Shown: positions 1 through 8,230 of the stretch, piece by piece
Numbering within the stretch: the first letter of the stretch is position 1
How the letters are laid out: every line of letters begins with the position of its first letter
From: JBIQKZ01 sp044464765
Lineage (GTDB): Bacteria; Pseudomonadota; Gammaproteobacteria; Burkholderiales; Burkholderiaceae_B
Assembly: GCA_044464765.1 (NCBI GenBank)
Contig: JBIQKZ010000009.1
Coordinates: 86,218 to 150,217 of the forward strand
Reading direction: 5' to 3'
Length of the DNA: 64,000 bases
Notes under the pieces: model-generated
The model's input: the letters and a program-made list of their open reading frames with translations, nothing else
Told to the model about the DNA's origin: nothing
Database searches by the model: none
Made by a program: the position numbers and the translations under genes

Positions 1-483
1 TTGGAACTCAAACGCGAACACACCATACAAGCAGACCAGTCGTCGGTATGGCGTGCATTGAATGACGATGACGTACTGAAAGCCTGCATACCAGGCTGTG
101 AAAGTATCGAGCGCACCGGCGAGAATGTGCTGCGGGCGGTTGTCAAGATCAAGGTCGGCCCGATCGGGGCAAGATTCTCGGGCGTCGTCACGCTTTCGGA
201 CATAGATGCGCCGAACGGCTATCGGCTGACATTCGAAGGGCAGGGTGGGGCGGCAGGCTTCGCAAAGGGAGAGGCCCGTGTCGATTTAAAGGCCGAAAGT
301 GATGAGGTTACGATCCTTGCGTATGAAACCCGCGCCCAGGTGGGCGGAAAGCTGGCTCAGATCGGCAGCCGTTTGATCGAAAGCGTGGCGGTGAAGATCT
401 CTGGCGAGTTCTTCGAGGCTTTTTTGAAGCTGGTGGAAAAAGAGCGTGTCTCGGATGCCGCCGGGCAACGCTCCGCCTCGTGA
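1..483 (+). CDS. CoxG-like SRPBCC protein
   Basis: A 160-residue protein of the CoxG (carbon monoxide dehydrogenase subunit G) branch of the SRPBCC/START-like fold. The N-terminus MELKREHTIQA followed by VLKACIPGCESIE is the family hallmark. CoxG-type proteins accompany molybdenum hydroxylases and are thought to help recruit or mature them at the membrane; a ring hydroxylase (CoxMSL-type) may therefore lie left of the window. The TTG at position 1 gives the usual family N-terminus and is probably the true start, although the window edge hides any ribosome binding site. It is followed 42 bases later by a flavodoxin gene in the same direction. Confidence 0.82.
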   Translation: MELKREHTIQADQSSVWRALNDDDVLKACIPGCESIERTGENVLRAVVKIKVGPIGARFSGVVTLSDIDAPNGYRLTFEGQGGAAGFAKGEARVDLKAESDEVTILAYETRAQVGGKLAQIGSRLIESVAVKISGEFFEAFLKLVEKERVSDAAGQRSAS

Positions 484-525
484 GGCGTCTGGGGAAACTA
501 TGACTGAACCAGGTTGGACGTAAGT

Positions 526-1017
526 ATGGAAGCACTTTTTTTAGTTGTCACAATGACCGGCACCGCCGAGATGATCGCCGAAGACGTTATTGAGGCTCAT
601 GGCGCAGGTCATGAGTTCGCCCTGAGGCTGGCGGAGCATGTCGAACCGTCCATCCTGACTCAGACCAGGCGGTTGCTGGTGATCAGCAGCACCTACGGAA
701 CGGGCGAGGTCCCCACTCCCGGAAAAGCATTTTTCGATGCGCTGAGCAAGAAGCCAATGGATTTATCGCATCTCAAGTACGGGATCATCGCCTTGGGCGA
801 CACGATATACAGCGATACTTTCGCAAACGGCGGCCGGCAGTGGGATTTGCTGCTGGCAGAATGCGGCGCACAACGGCTTGCTGATACCCTGTTGCTCGAT
901 GCGTCGGGCCAGGACGATATGTCGGACCTGGCTGTCGAATGGGCGAGGGGCTGGCTGGAGTCGGCCCTGCAGGCGGAAGAGGCTGATGTAAGGTCTCCCG
1001 CCCCAAGCAAGGCTTGA
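526..1017 (+). CDS. Flavodoxin-domain protein
   Basis: A single-domain flavodoxin of 163 residues from the ATG at 526. The FMN phosphate loop is near the N-terminus (TMTGTAEM), the second loop reads SSTYGTGEVPTPG and the third GDTIYSDTFANGG, all typical of MioC/flavodoxin proteins. It probably carries one or two electrons as bound FMN. A TTG at 514 gives four more residues, but the ATG places the first beta strand (EALFLVVTMTG) in the usual place. It lies between a CoxG gene and a ferredoxin-NADP reductase, 13 bases before the latter, so the two could form an NADPH to FAD to FMN chain feeding an oxygenase. That partnership is inferred from position only. Confidence 0.85.
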   Translation: MEALFLVVTMTGTAEMIAEDVIEAHGAGHEFALRLAEHVEPSILTQTRRLLVISSTYGTGEVPTPGKAFFDALSKKPMDLSHLKYGIIALGDTIYSDTFANGGRQWDLLLAECGAQRLADTLLLDASGQDDMSDLAVEWARGWLESALQAEEADVRSPAPSKA

Positions 1018-1030
1018 GCGCGCTTATTCC

Positions 1031-2200
1031 ATGGCGATTGCAATTGTAGGTAGCGGTCCGGCGGGGTTCTACACGGCCGATCTTCTGTCCAGAAGTTTAC
1101 CCCAGGAGCCAATTCATTTGTTCGAGCGGCTCGCATTGCCTTACGGCCTGGTCCGGTACGGTGTGGCGCCGGACCATCCAGGCACGAAGGCCGTGGCCCG
1201 CCTTTTCGCACGGGTGATGAAACGCCCGAACATGTCCTTTTTCGGCAATGTCGAGGTCGGGCGCGATGTCTGCATCGACTCGCTCGAAGAAGCATACGAC
1301 TTGGTGATTGTGGCCAGCGGGGCCGGTGCCGGAAGGCAATATAAGTGCCCCGGCATCGAACAAGCCTGCAACCTTACCGGCCTGGAATTGTCGAGTTGGT
1401 TCAATGGCATGCCGTTGCCTGGTAATCGGAAGCTTCCAGCGCGTCTCGACAGTATTTGCATCATTGGAAACGGCAATGTGGCTCTCGATGCGGCGCGTCT
1501 GCTGACGAAGCCGGCTCCGGCCTTGCTTGAGGCCGGCGTGCCCGAATCCGTGATGAATTGGAGAGAGGGCCTGGGCCTCGAGGCCATTCATATTTGCGGA
1601 CGGCGCAACGCGGCGCAAACGAGGTTTTCGGTGATTGAACTGGAAGAGCTCGAAGCATTGTCAGGTTTTCGCCCCGTGGTCGATGCCGTCGACCTTGAAG
1701 GGGTGAACGGGCACAATACTGAAGCGCTGCATGTGTTGCAGCGGTATTCGAGGCAGGCCGCCGATTTGCGTTCTCCGATCAGGTTTCATTTTGAGCAAGA
1801 GGTCCAGCGCTACCAAGCCGGCAAGCTGCAAACGACGAGCGGCAGTTCCCGCCAGGCTATTCCCGCCCTTTTGATCGTACATGCAATCGGTCAGCGTGCC
1901 GCGCCGATTCCTGGTTTACCATTTGACCTTGATAAAGGTTGCATTTCGAATCAAGGGGGGCTCGTCGAGGGTAAAGCGCGCACCTACGTGGTCGGGTGGG
2001 CAGCGCAGCCTGGAGGCGGGCAGATAGCCCTGAGCCGGGGCAGCGCGCAGTCGTTGGTGCCTCGTGTGCTCGAGCAGTTCGAGCGGACAGCAGCAGAGCG
2101 GCGGCGTGATCCCGCGGGGCTGTCGGCGTCCCTGAGGCGGGATGTCGTTAGCTGGCAGGATGTCTTGCAGACAGATCCATGGCATGTTGCACGAGTTTGA
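1031..2200 (+). CDS. FprA/adrenodoxin-reductase-type NADPH-ferredoxin reductase
   Basis: A 389-residue FAD protein. The dinucleotide fold is at the very N-terminus (IAIVGSGPAGFYTADLL), followed by LPYGLVRYGVAPDHPGTK, which is diagnostic of the adrenodoxin reductase/FprA family, and a second fold IIGNGNVALDAARLL for NADPH. The C-terminus holds YVVGWAAQPGGGQIALSRG in place of the usual GWIKRGPTGVIGTNK, and the protein is shorter than typical FprA (about 450 residues), so the FAD-closing region is divergent. It should transfer electrons from NADPH to a ferredoxin or flavodoxin; the flavodoxin encoded just upstream is the obvious candidate partner. Confidence 0.85.
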   Translation: MAIAIVGSGPAGFYTADLLSRSLPQEPIHLFERLALPYGLVRYGVAPDHPGTKAVARLFARVMKRPNMSFFGNVEVGRDVCIDSLEEAYDLVIVASGAGAGRQYKCPGIEQACNLTGLELSSWFNGMPLPGNRKLPARLDSICIIGNGNVALDAARLLTKPAPALLEAGVPESVMNWREGLGLEAIHICGRRNAAQTRFSVIELEELEALSGFRPVVDAVDLEGVNGHNTEALHVLQRYSRQAADLRSPIRFHFEQEVQRYQAGKLQTTSGSSRQAIPALLIVHAIGQRAAPIPGLPFDLDKGCISNQGGLVEGKARTYVVGWAAQPGGGQIALSRGSAQSLVPRVLEQFERTAAERRRDPAGLSASLRRDVVSWQDVLQTDPWHVARV

Positions 2201-2268
2201 GACCCATGCATGAGTGACCCTGGGGCTGCATGCCGGATTGTAAATGACGTCTTCTGAGGAGCATGCAC

Positions 2269-2328
2269 ATGCGTGTTGATAGCATGGTGATCCATCAACC
2301 GGTACCCCGCTGTTTTGTACACATCTGA
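2269..2328 (+). other. Possible 19-codon leader ORF before MFS gene
   Basis: An ATG at 2269 is preceded by a GAGGA Shine-Dalgarno sequence at 2256-2260 and opens a 19-codon frame ending at TGA 2326-2328. It overlaps the first codons of the MFS gene, whose own TTG at 2315 has no visible ribosome binding site. The layout suits translational coupling or a regulatory leader peptide. The peptide itself resembles nothing I recognise. This is a reading of spacing only. Confidence 0.3.
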
Positions 2329-3532
2329 ACGCCGGCTTCGATGGTCCGACGCGGCTTTTGCGTGCGCCACGGTCCTGAGCGGGGTGATGGTGACCGTTGT
2401 GGCGGTCGTATTTGCCCGGCTGGCCTATGGCATTGTCCTGCCCTTTATGCGCGCCGGGCTTGGCCTTGGTTACCAGGAGGCCGGAAACCTCGCCACCGTC
2501 GGTGCCTTGTTCTATCTTTGCCTCGTGATACCTGCGGGTACATTTTCCGCCCGCTATGGAGCCCGGGCGTCTGTGCTTCTGGGCCTGGGCCTGATTATGC
2601 TGGGCTTTGGGGGGCTGGGCGTCGGCTCCCGCTACGTCTGGTTGATTGTGATGATGGGCATGCTGGGTATCGGCACGGCATTTTCCTATACACCGTCGAT
2701 TTCGCTTCTTGCCAACCGTTTTCCGCAGCGCCGGGGAGTCGTGATCGGCTTGCTCAACAGCGGCGTCGGTGCCGGCCTGCTGAGTGCCGGCGCGCTCGTT
2801 CCCTATCTTGCCGCCGCCTATGGGGACATGGGTTGGAGACTGGTTTGGGCCGCGTTCGGCGCCGCGGCTGCAATCACGCTGTTGCTGTCGTTTGCGTTTA
2901 TGCGTGTCCCGTCTGAGCACGCCCACTCGCGGACAGTCTCTTATGCGCCCCTGGACAAGATGGCGATTTACCGGAACCGCAAGGTCGTTATTGTCGGGCT
3001 GGTATATGGTTCTATCGGCCTGAGCTATATCGTGCAGGCCGTCTTCATGTACAGTTTTGCGCTCGAATCCGGCTTATCCGCGTCGGCTGCGGGACGCATG
3101 GTGGCGCTGTCCGGTGTGCTGACCGTTATTTCAAGCCCTTGCTGGGGCTGGATTTCTGATCGTTTCAAGCGCCATCGCGCATTGAGCGCGGCCATATTGT
3201 TGACTTTCGCCAGTATCGCAATCCCGGTGATCTGGCCGACGCACGCCGCCTTTGCGGCGCATTACATCATAGCGGGATGCACCATTACCGGAATATTCGT
3301 GTCCATTCTGGCGGTAGCGGCAGAAGCGGCAACACCCAGGCTCGCACCCTTGGCCATCAGCTATGTGACGTTCTTTTTTGCTATCGGCCAGTTTATCGGC
3401 CCCGCCGCGGCAGGGCTGATTATCGAAAGCGCCGGGGGGTTCCGCATGCTGTTTGCACTTATCTGCCTGGTGTTGCTGTTTGGGTTGTTGCTGAGTTGCC
3501 GCTTGGCCCGTCCGGGCGGAAACGCCCAATGA
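2315..3532 (+). CDS. MFS transporter
   Basis: A 405-residue protein with about twelve hydrophobic segments and major facilitator features: a tight turn between helices 2 and 3 (PAGTFSARYGARASVL) and its repeat in the second half (GWISDRFKRHRA). It belongs with YbfB/YjiJ- or CynX-like MFS proteins and probably moves a small organic acid across the inner membrane. The most upstream start in frame is the TTG at 2315; it lacks a clear Shine-Dalgarno and may be coupled to a short ORF at 2269. Position beside a pyridine-ring degradation locus suggests import of the substrate or an intermediate, but the sequence alone does not give a substrate. Confidence 0.85.
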   Translation: MYTSERRLRWSDAAFACATVLSGVMVTVVAVVFARLAYGIVLPFMRAGLGLGYQEAGNLATVGALFYLCLVIPAGTFSARYGARASVLLGLGLIMLGFGGLGVGSRYVWLIVMMGMLGIGTAFSYTPSISLLANRFPQRRGVVIGLLNSGVGAGLLSAGALVPYLAAAYGDMGWRLVWAAFGAAAAITLLLSFAFMRVPSEHAHSRTVSYAPLDKMAIYRNRKVVIVGLVYGSIGLSYIVQAVFMYSFALESGLSASAAGRMVALSGVLTVISSPCWGWISDRFKRHRALSAAILLTFASIAIPVIWPTHAAFAAHYIIAGCTITGIFVSILAVAAEAATPRLAPLAISYVTFFFAIGQFIGPAAAGLIIESAGGFRMLFALICLVLLFGLLLSCRLARPGGNAQ

Positions 3533-3568
3533 GCAGCGTCCATGCAGGGAGCTTGCCAACATGTATTT

Positions 3569-3587
3569 CGCAAATAGTAAATTTGCG
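3569..3587. repeat. Inverted repeat between convergent genes
   Basis: Perfect 7-base arms CGCAAAT and ATTTGCG are separated by 5 bases. It lies 37 bases past the MFS stop and upstream in sequence of the convergent IclR gene end. It has no T-tract and is AT-rich, so it is a weak terminator candidate or a binding site. The rest of 3533-3765 shows nothing convincing. Confidence 0.35.
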
Positions 3588-3765
3588 GCCTTCGTGTGAT
3601 ATATCGCCCTGGTCCGGCCATTTGCGTGGCTTGCCCGGGATTTGCTTTGTTCGCGGCGCGCCTGCCCTGCCGCGCCGGCTGCGGTGCTGTGGACGACCGC
3701 TATCAGGCTCCCTTTTTCCTCGGCGAAGTCGAATTGGCCGCGGGAGAAGCGGTTTCATCGTCAGG

Positions 3766-4620
3766 CTATTTGGACCTGTTTTCCAACTGTTCGGTCAAGG
3801 ACATGCCTGGTGGGTTCGAGGCAAACCCGAGTTTTATGGAAATATCTTCGGTGGCCTGTCGCAGCTTCTCGACCAGGGTGGTAAAGCTGGGTGAGCGGGT
3901 CATGCCAGCCACGCCTATGATCGAGATGGAGGCCACAATGCCGCCTTGGTGATCGAAGATTGGCGCTGAGAAGGCGCCGAGGCCAGGTAATAGAACTTCG
4001 TCCGTCATGCCGAGGCGCGCCTGACGTACCTGTTGAATGAGCCCATCGACGTCGATCTTGGTTCTGATCGACTCGCTCGGCAAGTAGGTGTTGATTGTAT
4101 TGAGTTCGCGCTCGACCATGCTATATGTGGTTGCGCGGGGCAAGTAAGCCAGAAACACCCGGCCGGCGCTGGATCGCAGCAAAGGGAGGACCGCTCCTAC
4201 CCCCAGGTTGCAAATCAGCACCTGGCTGCTGTCATACCAGCCGACAATGGTGGGGCCGTGCTCGCCCCAAATGACGAGTGCCACTGTGATGTCTTCGGCT
4301 TGATTCAGTTCTATGGCTGCCCTGGTCGCATATTGCACCGCCTTCCGGCGATGCAGGGCGGCCAAGCCGATACGGAGGCACATCGGCCCGAGGTAGTATC
4401 GGCCGCTCACTGGATCTTGCTCGGCAAGCCCCGCCCGCATCAGGCTAATGAGATATCGATGTGCCTTGCTGGCCGACATATTGGAGGCCGCGGCAATATC
4501 GCGCAAGTGCATGGGACCGAGTTGCGCGGAGAGAACCTCTAGTAATCGTGAGCCGACATCGATTGATTGCACTCCACTGCGACGAATCGATGATTTTGCC
4601 TTCGCTGTGGGTTCTCCCAT
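3766..4620 (-). CDS. IclR-family transcriptional regulator
   Basis: A 284-residue regulator with an N-terminal winged helix (LRDIAAASNMSASKAHRYLI, residues 39-58) and the IclR effector domain (VIWGEHGPTIVGW, LPLLRSSAGRVFLAYLP, then LGAFSAPIFDHQG). The start is set at the ATG at 4620 (MGEPTAK...); a longer frame to 4719 adds residues that do not fit the family. It is divergent from the amidase gene at 4872, and a palindrome at 4792-4803 in the shared region is a plausible operator. Its effector domain resembles the IclR-like half of the flavin reductase at 38509-39597. The ligand is unknown, probably an aromatic or heterocyclic acid. Confidence 0.88.
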   Translation of the reverse strand: MGEPTAKAKSSIRRSGVQSIDVGSRLLEVLSAQLGPMHLRDIAAASNMSASKAHRYLISLMRAGLAEQDPVSGRYYLGPMCLRIGLAALHRRKAVQYATRAAIELNQAEDITVALVIWGEHGPTIVGWYDSSQVLICNLGVGAVLPLLRSSAGRVFLAYLPRATTYSMVERELNTINTYLPSESIRTKIDVDGLIQQVRQARLGMTDEVLLPGLGAFSAPIFDHQGGIVASISIIGVAGMTRSPSFTTLVEKLRQATEDISIKLGFASNPPGMSLTEQLENRSK

Positions 4621-4791
4621 ATCCGCTCTTGCTAATGAAAAAATGAAGTAGGGTGGTAAAGCGAGCAATCTTTCGAGGGCTTGCCAAACGAACAGAGCGT
4701 GCGCCGGTAATGCTTGCATAGCTTGTTCGACAAAGTGGCGGGAATTATACCTTCAAACCTGTTTCTTGATAGCGTATTATATCTGATATGT

Positions 4792-4803
4792 GAAATGCAT
4801 TTC
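4792..4803. promoter_or_regulatory. Palindromic candidate IclR operator
   Basis: GAAATGCATTTC is a perfect 12-base palindrome in the 251-base region between the divergent IclR gene (start 4620) and amidase (start 4872). A second GCAATGCAT follows at once. IclR proteins commonly bind short AT-rich palindromes at divergent promoters, so this may be the operator of the adjacent regulator. Confidence 0.45.
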
Positions 4804-4871
4804 GCAATGCATAAAAATTTATGATTTTGTTGGGGTAGCCAGCCCCGCGACGCTACAGGAGAAAGAACAAA

Positions 4872-6283
4872 ATGCCGGATCAGGATATCGCCTACCTTTC
4901 GCTTTCCCGTCTGATCGACCATTATCGTGCAAGAACATTGTCTCCCGTTGAAGTGGCGAAAAATGCATTAGAACAAATAGCAGCATTCAATGGCCCATTG
5001 AATGCTTTTGTTTCGCTCAGCTCTGAAAGGGCTCTGGAGGACGCCCGGGCGTCGGAGCAGCGCTGGGTCAGGGGCGAGCCCAAGGGTTTATTGGATGGGG
5101 TGCCGATTTCGGTCAAAGACACTTTGATGGTCAAGGGGTTCCCTTTCAGGCGGGGGTCGTGTGCCACCAGCGAAGAGCCGGTAACGGAAAGCGCCTCGTG
5201 GTCGATCATGCGTTCAATAGCGGCGCGGCGCTCCTGGGCATCACCACTACGCCCGAGTTTGGCGCGGGCCCGGTCACCATCAGTCCGCTGACCGGCATTA
5301 CGCGCAACCCATGGAATCCCGAAAAAAGTTCCGGCGGGTCGAGCGGCGGGGCCGCCGCATCGATGTCCGCCGGCATGGGCTATGCAGCGCTTGCCACCGA
5401 CGCCGGCGGGTCCATACGAATTCCCTCGGCTTTGTGTGGTGTTGTGGGGTTCAAGCCGACCGGCGGGCTGGTGCCCACCTATCCGGCGAACGTCGCGGGA
5501 ACGATGTCTTCGCCCGGCGCTATTACGCGTAATGTCCAGGATGCTGCACTGATGTTCGACCTGCTTGCGGCCCCCGATATGCGTGATCCCGAAATGTATC
5601 TATCTCGTTCCCAGCGTTCCGCAGAGCATCTTGGCAAGCCGGTTCCGCGCGCAGTGATCGCTTTTTCGACCACGTTCGGCTATGCACGCAAGGTCGATGC
5701 CGAGGTCGCCGCTGCCGTTGAAAGGGCGGCCCGGCACTTTGAAGACTTGGGCTTTACTGTCGAAGAGGCCGACCCGGGCATCGAAAACCCGATCCAGGCC
5801 TTTCTTGCCCTGTTTCGTTCTGGCTTTGCCTACACGCTGCGTAATATGTCGGACGAGCAAATGCAGCGCATTGGGCCGGCATTGAAAGATGTGGTCGCCG
5901 AAGGCCGGCGGGTCACCGTATCCGAGTATCTCGCTGCTCAGGATGCCCGCCGGGAGCTGGGACGGAAGCTGGCGCAACTCCATTCCCGCCATGCGTTTCT
6001 ACTGTCACCCACCGTGGCCGCCCCCGCCTTTACGGCCGATAGATGGATGCCGGAAAGCTTCGAGCAGTACGGCGATATGCGGGCATGGGTTCCTTTTACC
6101 TCGGTTTTCAACATGACCCAACAACCGGCGATCAGCGTGCCCTGCGGTATGACCGAAGCCGGTCTGCCCATCGGGCTGCAAATCGTTGGCCCGAGGTTTG
6201 CCGATGCCCAAGTGCTGGCGGCCGCGCATTTGTACGAGACAACGCGGCCGATCGAGCTTGGCCGGCCGGCACTGCGCAGTTGA
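4872..6283 (+). pseudogene. Amidase-signature family amidase, frameshifted
   Basis: The gene encodes an amidase-signature enzyme in two frames. The first frame (from ATG 4872) carries the catalytic lysine region LDGVPISVKDTLMVKG. The second carries the Ser-cis-Ser region SSGGSSGGAAASMSAGMG and TDAGGSIRIPSALCG and runs to 6283. Homology leaves the first frame after EEPVTESA and resumes as VVDHAFNSGAALLG, so one base is missing at about 5191-5200. All three catalytic elements are intact, so either the loss is recent or it is a sequence error. An intact version would hydrolyse an amide to acid and ammonia, for example a pyridine carboxamide feeding the neighbouring nic genes; the substrate is inference. 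Confidence 0.85.
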
Positions 6284-6289
6284 TGAGCC

Positions 6290-6307
6290 AGCCCGTCCAT
6301 ACGGGCT
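6290..6307. terminator. Hairpin between convergent amidase and nicX
   Basis: Arms AGCCCGT and ACGGGCT enclose a 4-base loop directly after the amidase stop at 6283 and ahead of the nicX stop at 6348. The convergent position suggests a shared terminator, but there is no strong T-tract on either side. Confidence 0.45.
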
Positions 6308-6347
6308 CAGGCATCTTGTTTGACGGGGGCTTTACACGAATCTGTGT

Positions 6348-7397
6348 TCACCAGCCGGGTGCCCGCAGCCCTTCATGCACGACCTTGCCGCCGTCGAGGA
6401 TCTGCAAATCATCGAGCCACAGGCTGCAGCCGCGCATCGGCAGGTCCAGATGGCAGGGCGTGTCGTTGGAGCCTCCGAGTTCGACGTTGGGGCCTGTCGA
6501 GAACAGCACGTTGCCGTAGAACGCGAGCGCATTCATCACATGTTCGCTGGCCAGTTGTGTGGTGGAGGCCATGTGATACCAGTTGGCCCGCTCATTGAGC
6601 CCCCAGCCGATGTGGGAAATCGCGTAGCCGCGTTCGTCGCGGAAACTTTCGATGTAGTCGTGGATTAGCGCGGCTTCCAGGCCGGTGCCCTGTATATCCA
6701 CGATTCGGCCTTCGCGGATGGTCAGTGTTACGGGCGACTGAACGTACCGCTTGAACGCGCAAAGGATGTCGCCCGGCGCCAGCACCACAGTGCCTTCGAT
6801 TTCGCCGTCGTTGCCCTGGGTAAACGCGAAGCCTGACGGAAAGTGGTCCCACCGCCCCGGCTCATCTGTATAGCCGTACTCGGCGATGACCGGATATTGG
6901 CCAAGCCGGTAACGCACATTGGTGCCGTGCGGTGATGTGAACTTGAGCGCTTTGGCGCCCATGAGCAGCTCCCGGGCCAAGTCGACACGCCGGCGCAGGT
7001 CCTCATTGGGGAACATCTGGCGCAGGATGTGGAGCGGTTCCATGACGCGCAGAATGCGGGTGCCGGCCTGCTGGATCTCCGCCTGTTCGGCCGAAAACAG
7101 CAAGCCCATGAGGTCGATCACCAGATCGGCCTTCTTCAGGGCATCGATCGCCGTCTGGTTGCCGGCGAGCGGGTGACGGCCTTGCACGCCGGCCACTCGA
7201 GGCAGAGTGCCCGCGACCGAAACCTGGAAGGCGGTTGCACCGAGATTCTGGGCCGCCCTCAGGAAGGCTTCGGCATAATCGACGCGTTCCGCCGCGATGC
7301 TGAGCACCGCGACGACTTCGCCTTGATGCACCTTGCACAGCTCCAGTTCCGATGTAAAAAGCTGGAGCATCTCGGTGTTGATAGATTGAGTGGCCAT
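6348..7397 (-). CDS. nicX: 2,5-dihydroxypyridine 5,6-dioxygenase
   Basis: A 349-residue protein matching NicX in length and along its length. NicX is an Fe(II) extradiol-type dioxygenase on an M29-peptidase-like fold that opens 2,5-dihydroxypyridine to N-formylmaleamate. Family-conserved blocks are ILRVMEPLHILRQMFPNEDL, GQYPVIAEYGYTDEPGRWDH and SHIGWGLNERANWY. The iron ligands fall as expected at His262 (SHIGWG), His316 and Asp318 (CHLD), close to His265/His318/Asp320 of P. putida NicX. The ATG at 7397 overlaps the nicD stop by one base (TAATG on the minus strand), indicating translational coupling; it is the last gene of a nicF-nicD-nicX operon. A longer upstream frame is discarded because it reads into nicD. 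Confidence 0.93.
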   Translation of the reverse strand: MATQSINTEMLQLFTSELELCKVHQGEVVAVLSIAAERVDYAEAFLRAAQNLGATAFQVSVAGTLPRVAGVQGRHPLAGNQTAIDALKKADLVIDLMGLLFSAEQAEIQQAGTRILRVMEPLHILRQMFPNEDLRRRVDLARELLMGAKALKFTSPHGTNVRYRLGQYPVIAEYGYTDEPGRWDHFPSGFAFTQGNDGEIEGTVVLAPGDILCAFKRYVQSPVTLTIREGRIVDIQGTGLEAALIHDYIESFRDERGYAISHIGWGLNERANWYHMASTTQLASEHVMNALAFYGNVLFSTGPNVELGGSNDTPCHLDLPMRGCSLWLDDLQILDGGKVVHEGLRAPGW

Positions 7398-8230
7398 TAC
7401 GAATTCTCCAAATCCAGTTTGATGTTCAGCACCGATTCGATGGCTTCGAGGAAGCCCTCCAGGTCGTCGACAGGAATCTGATGGCCTGCGTTGGCGACGC
7501 GAACCGATACCATTGAAGGAGCGGCGCGGCGCAGCTCTTGTTCTTCTTCGGGGCGGATGACATCGCCTTTTCCGGCGGCGATTAATGAGACCGGCATCCG
7601 AACCTGGGGAAGGTCGGCGCACAGGTCGGTTTTGTGGAAGCCCTCGTAGCTGGCAACGACTGCCCGTTCATCGCAGGTATGCAGCCATTCCGCACGCAGC
7701 CGCAGCAGCGTTTCGGGCCAACGGGAGGCGTTGGGTGCCCGCAGCAGTGGTTCGGCTTCGCCGCGACGGGCTGCGCCCAGCAGCTTCAGCATGCCGTCGA
7801 GCGGCGAGGGATAGGGGCGGCGTCCGGGGCCGCTGACTGGCGGATCGGCAAGGACGAGCCGCTGGAATCGCTCAATTCCCGGCAGCATGCGGCACGCTGC
7901 GCGCACGGCGATCCGGGCGCCCATGGAATGCCCCAGAAGAATGCAGTTGCGCAGTTCCAGCGCTTGCGCCAGCGCTACGACGTCTTCGGCGCAGGCGTCC
8001 AGGCTGTAGTCCAGCTGCGGCCCGCTTTCGGAAAGGCCGCGGCCGCGGACATCGAGGATGTAGGTATCGAAAACGCGGCCGAGGCGTTCGCCGACAAAGC
8101 CCCAGATGGCCGCCGGCGAGATGATTCCCGGCACCAGGATCAACGGGGTGCCGCTGCCCCCGTAGCGCAGGTAATGCTGGCGAATGCCATTGGCTCGCAC
8201 ATGAGCGCCATATAGGAAGGCATGTTTCAT
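7397..8230 (-). CDS. nicD: N-formylmaleamate deformylase
   Basis: A 277-residue alpha/beta hydrolase closely resembling NicD, which removes formate from N-formylmaleamate to give maleamate. The start MKHAFLYGAHVRANGIRQHY mirrors the known NicD N-terminus. The oxyanion region is LVPGIISPAAIWGF, the nucleophile elbow GHSMG places Ser at residue 102, Asp is in LVLADPPVSGPGRR (Asp129) and His in NAGHQIP near the C-terminus. The ATG at 8230 shares four bases with the nicF stop (ATGA), and its stop overlaps the nicX start, so the three genes are tightly coupled. Longer frames reaching 8689 only read through nicF in another frame. Confidence 0.93.
   Translation of the reverse strand: MKHAFLYGAHVRANGIRQHYLRYGGSGTPLILVPGIISPAAIWGFVGERLGRVFDTYILDVRGRGLSESGPQLDYSLDACAEDVVALAQALELRNCILLGHSMGARIAVRAACRMLPGIERFQRLVLADPPVSGPGRRPYPSPLDGMLKLLGAARRGEAEPLLRAPNASRWPETLLRLRAEWLHTCDERAVVASYEGFHKTDLCADLPQVRMPVSLIAAGKGDVIRPEEEQELRRAAPSMVSVRVANAGHQIPVDDLEGFLEAIESVLNIKLDLENS

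Noticed and set aside
1916..2926. A 336-codon open frame on the minus strand across the reductase-MFS boundary
   Set aside because: It covers two well-supported plus-strand genes and has a shadow-like composition.
3569..3587. Intrinsic terminator for the MFS gene
   Set aside because: Stem is AT-rich and there is no T-run, so it was listed only as an inverted repeat.
3596..3952. A 118-codon plus-strand frame after the MFS gene
   Set aside because: It overlaps the IclR coding end antisense and resembles nothing; start and spacing are poor.
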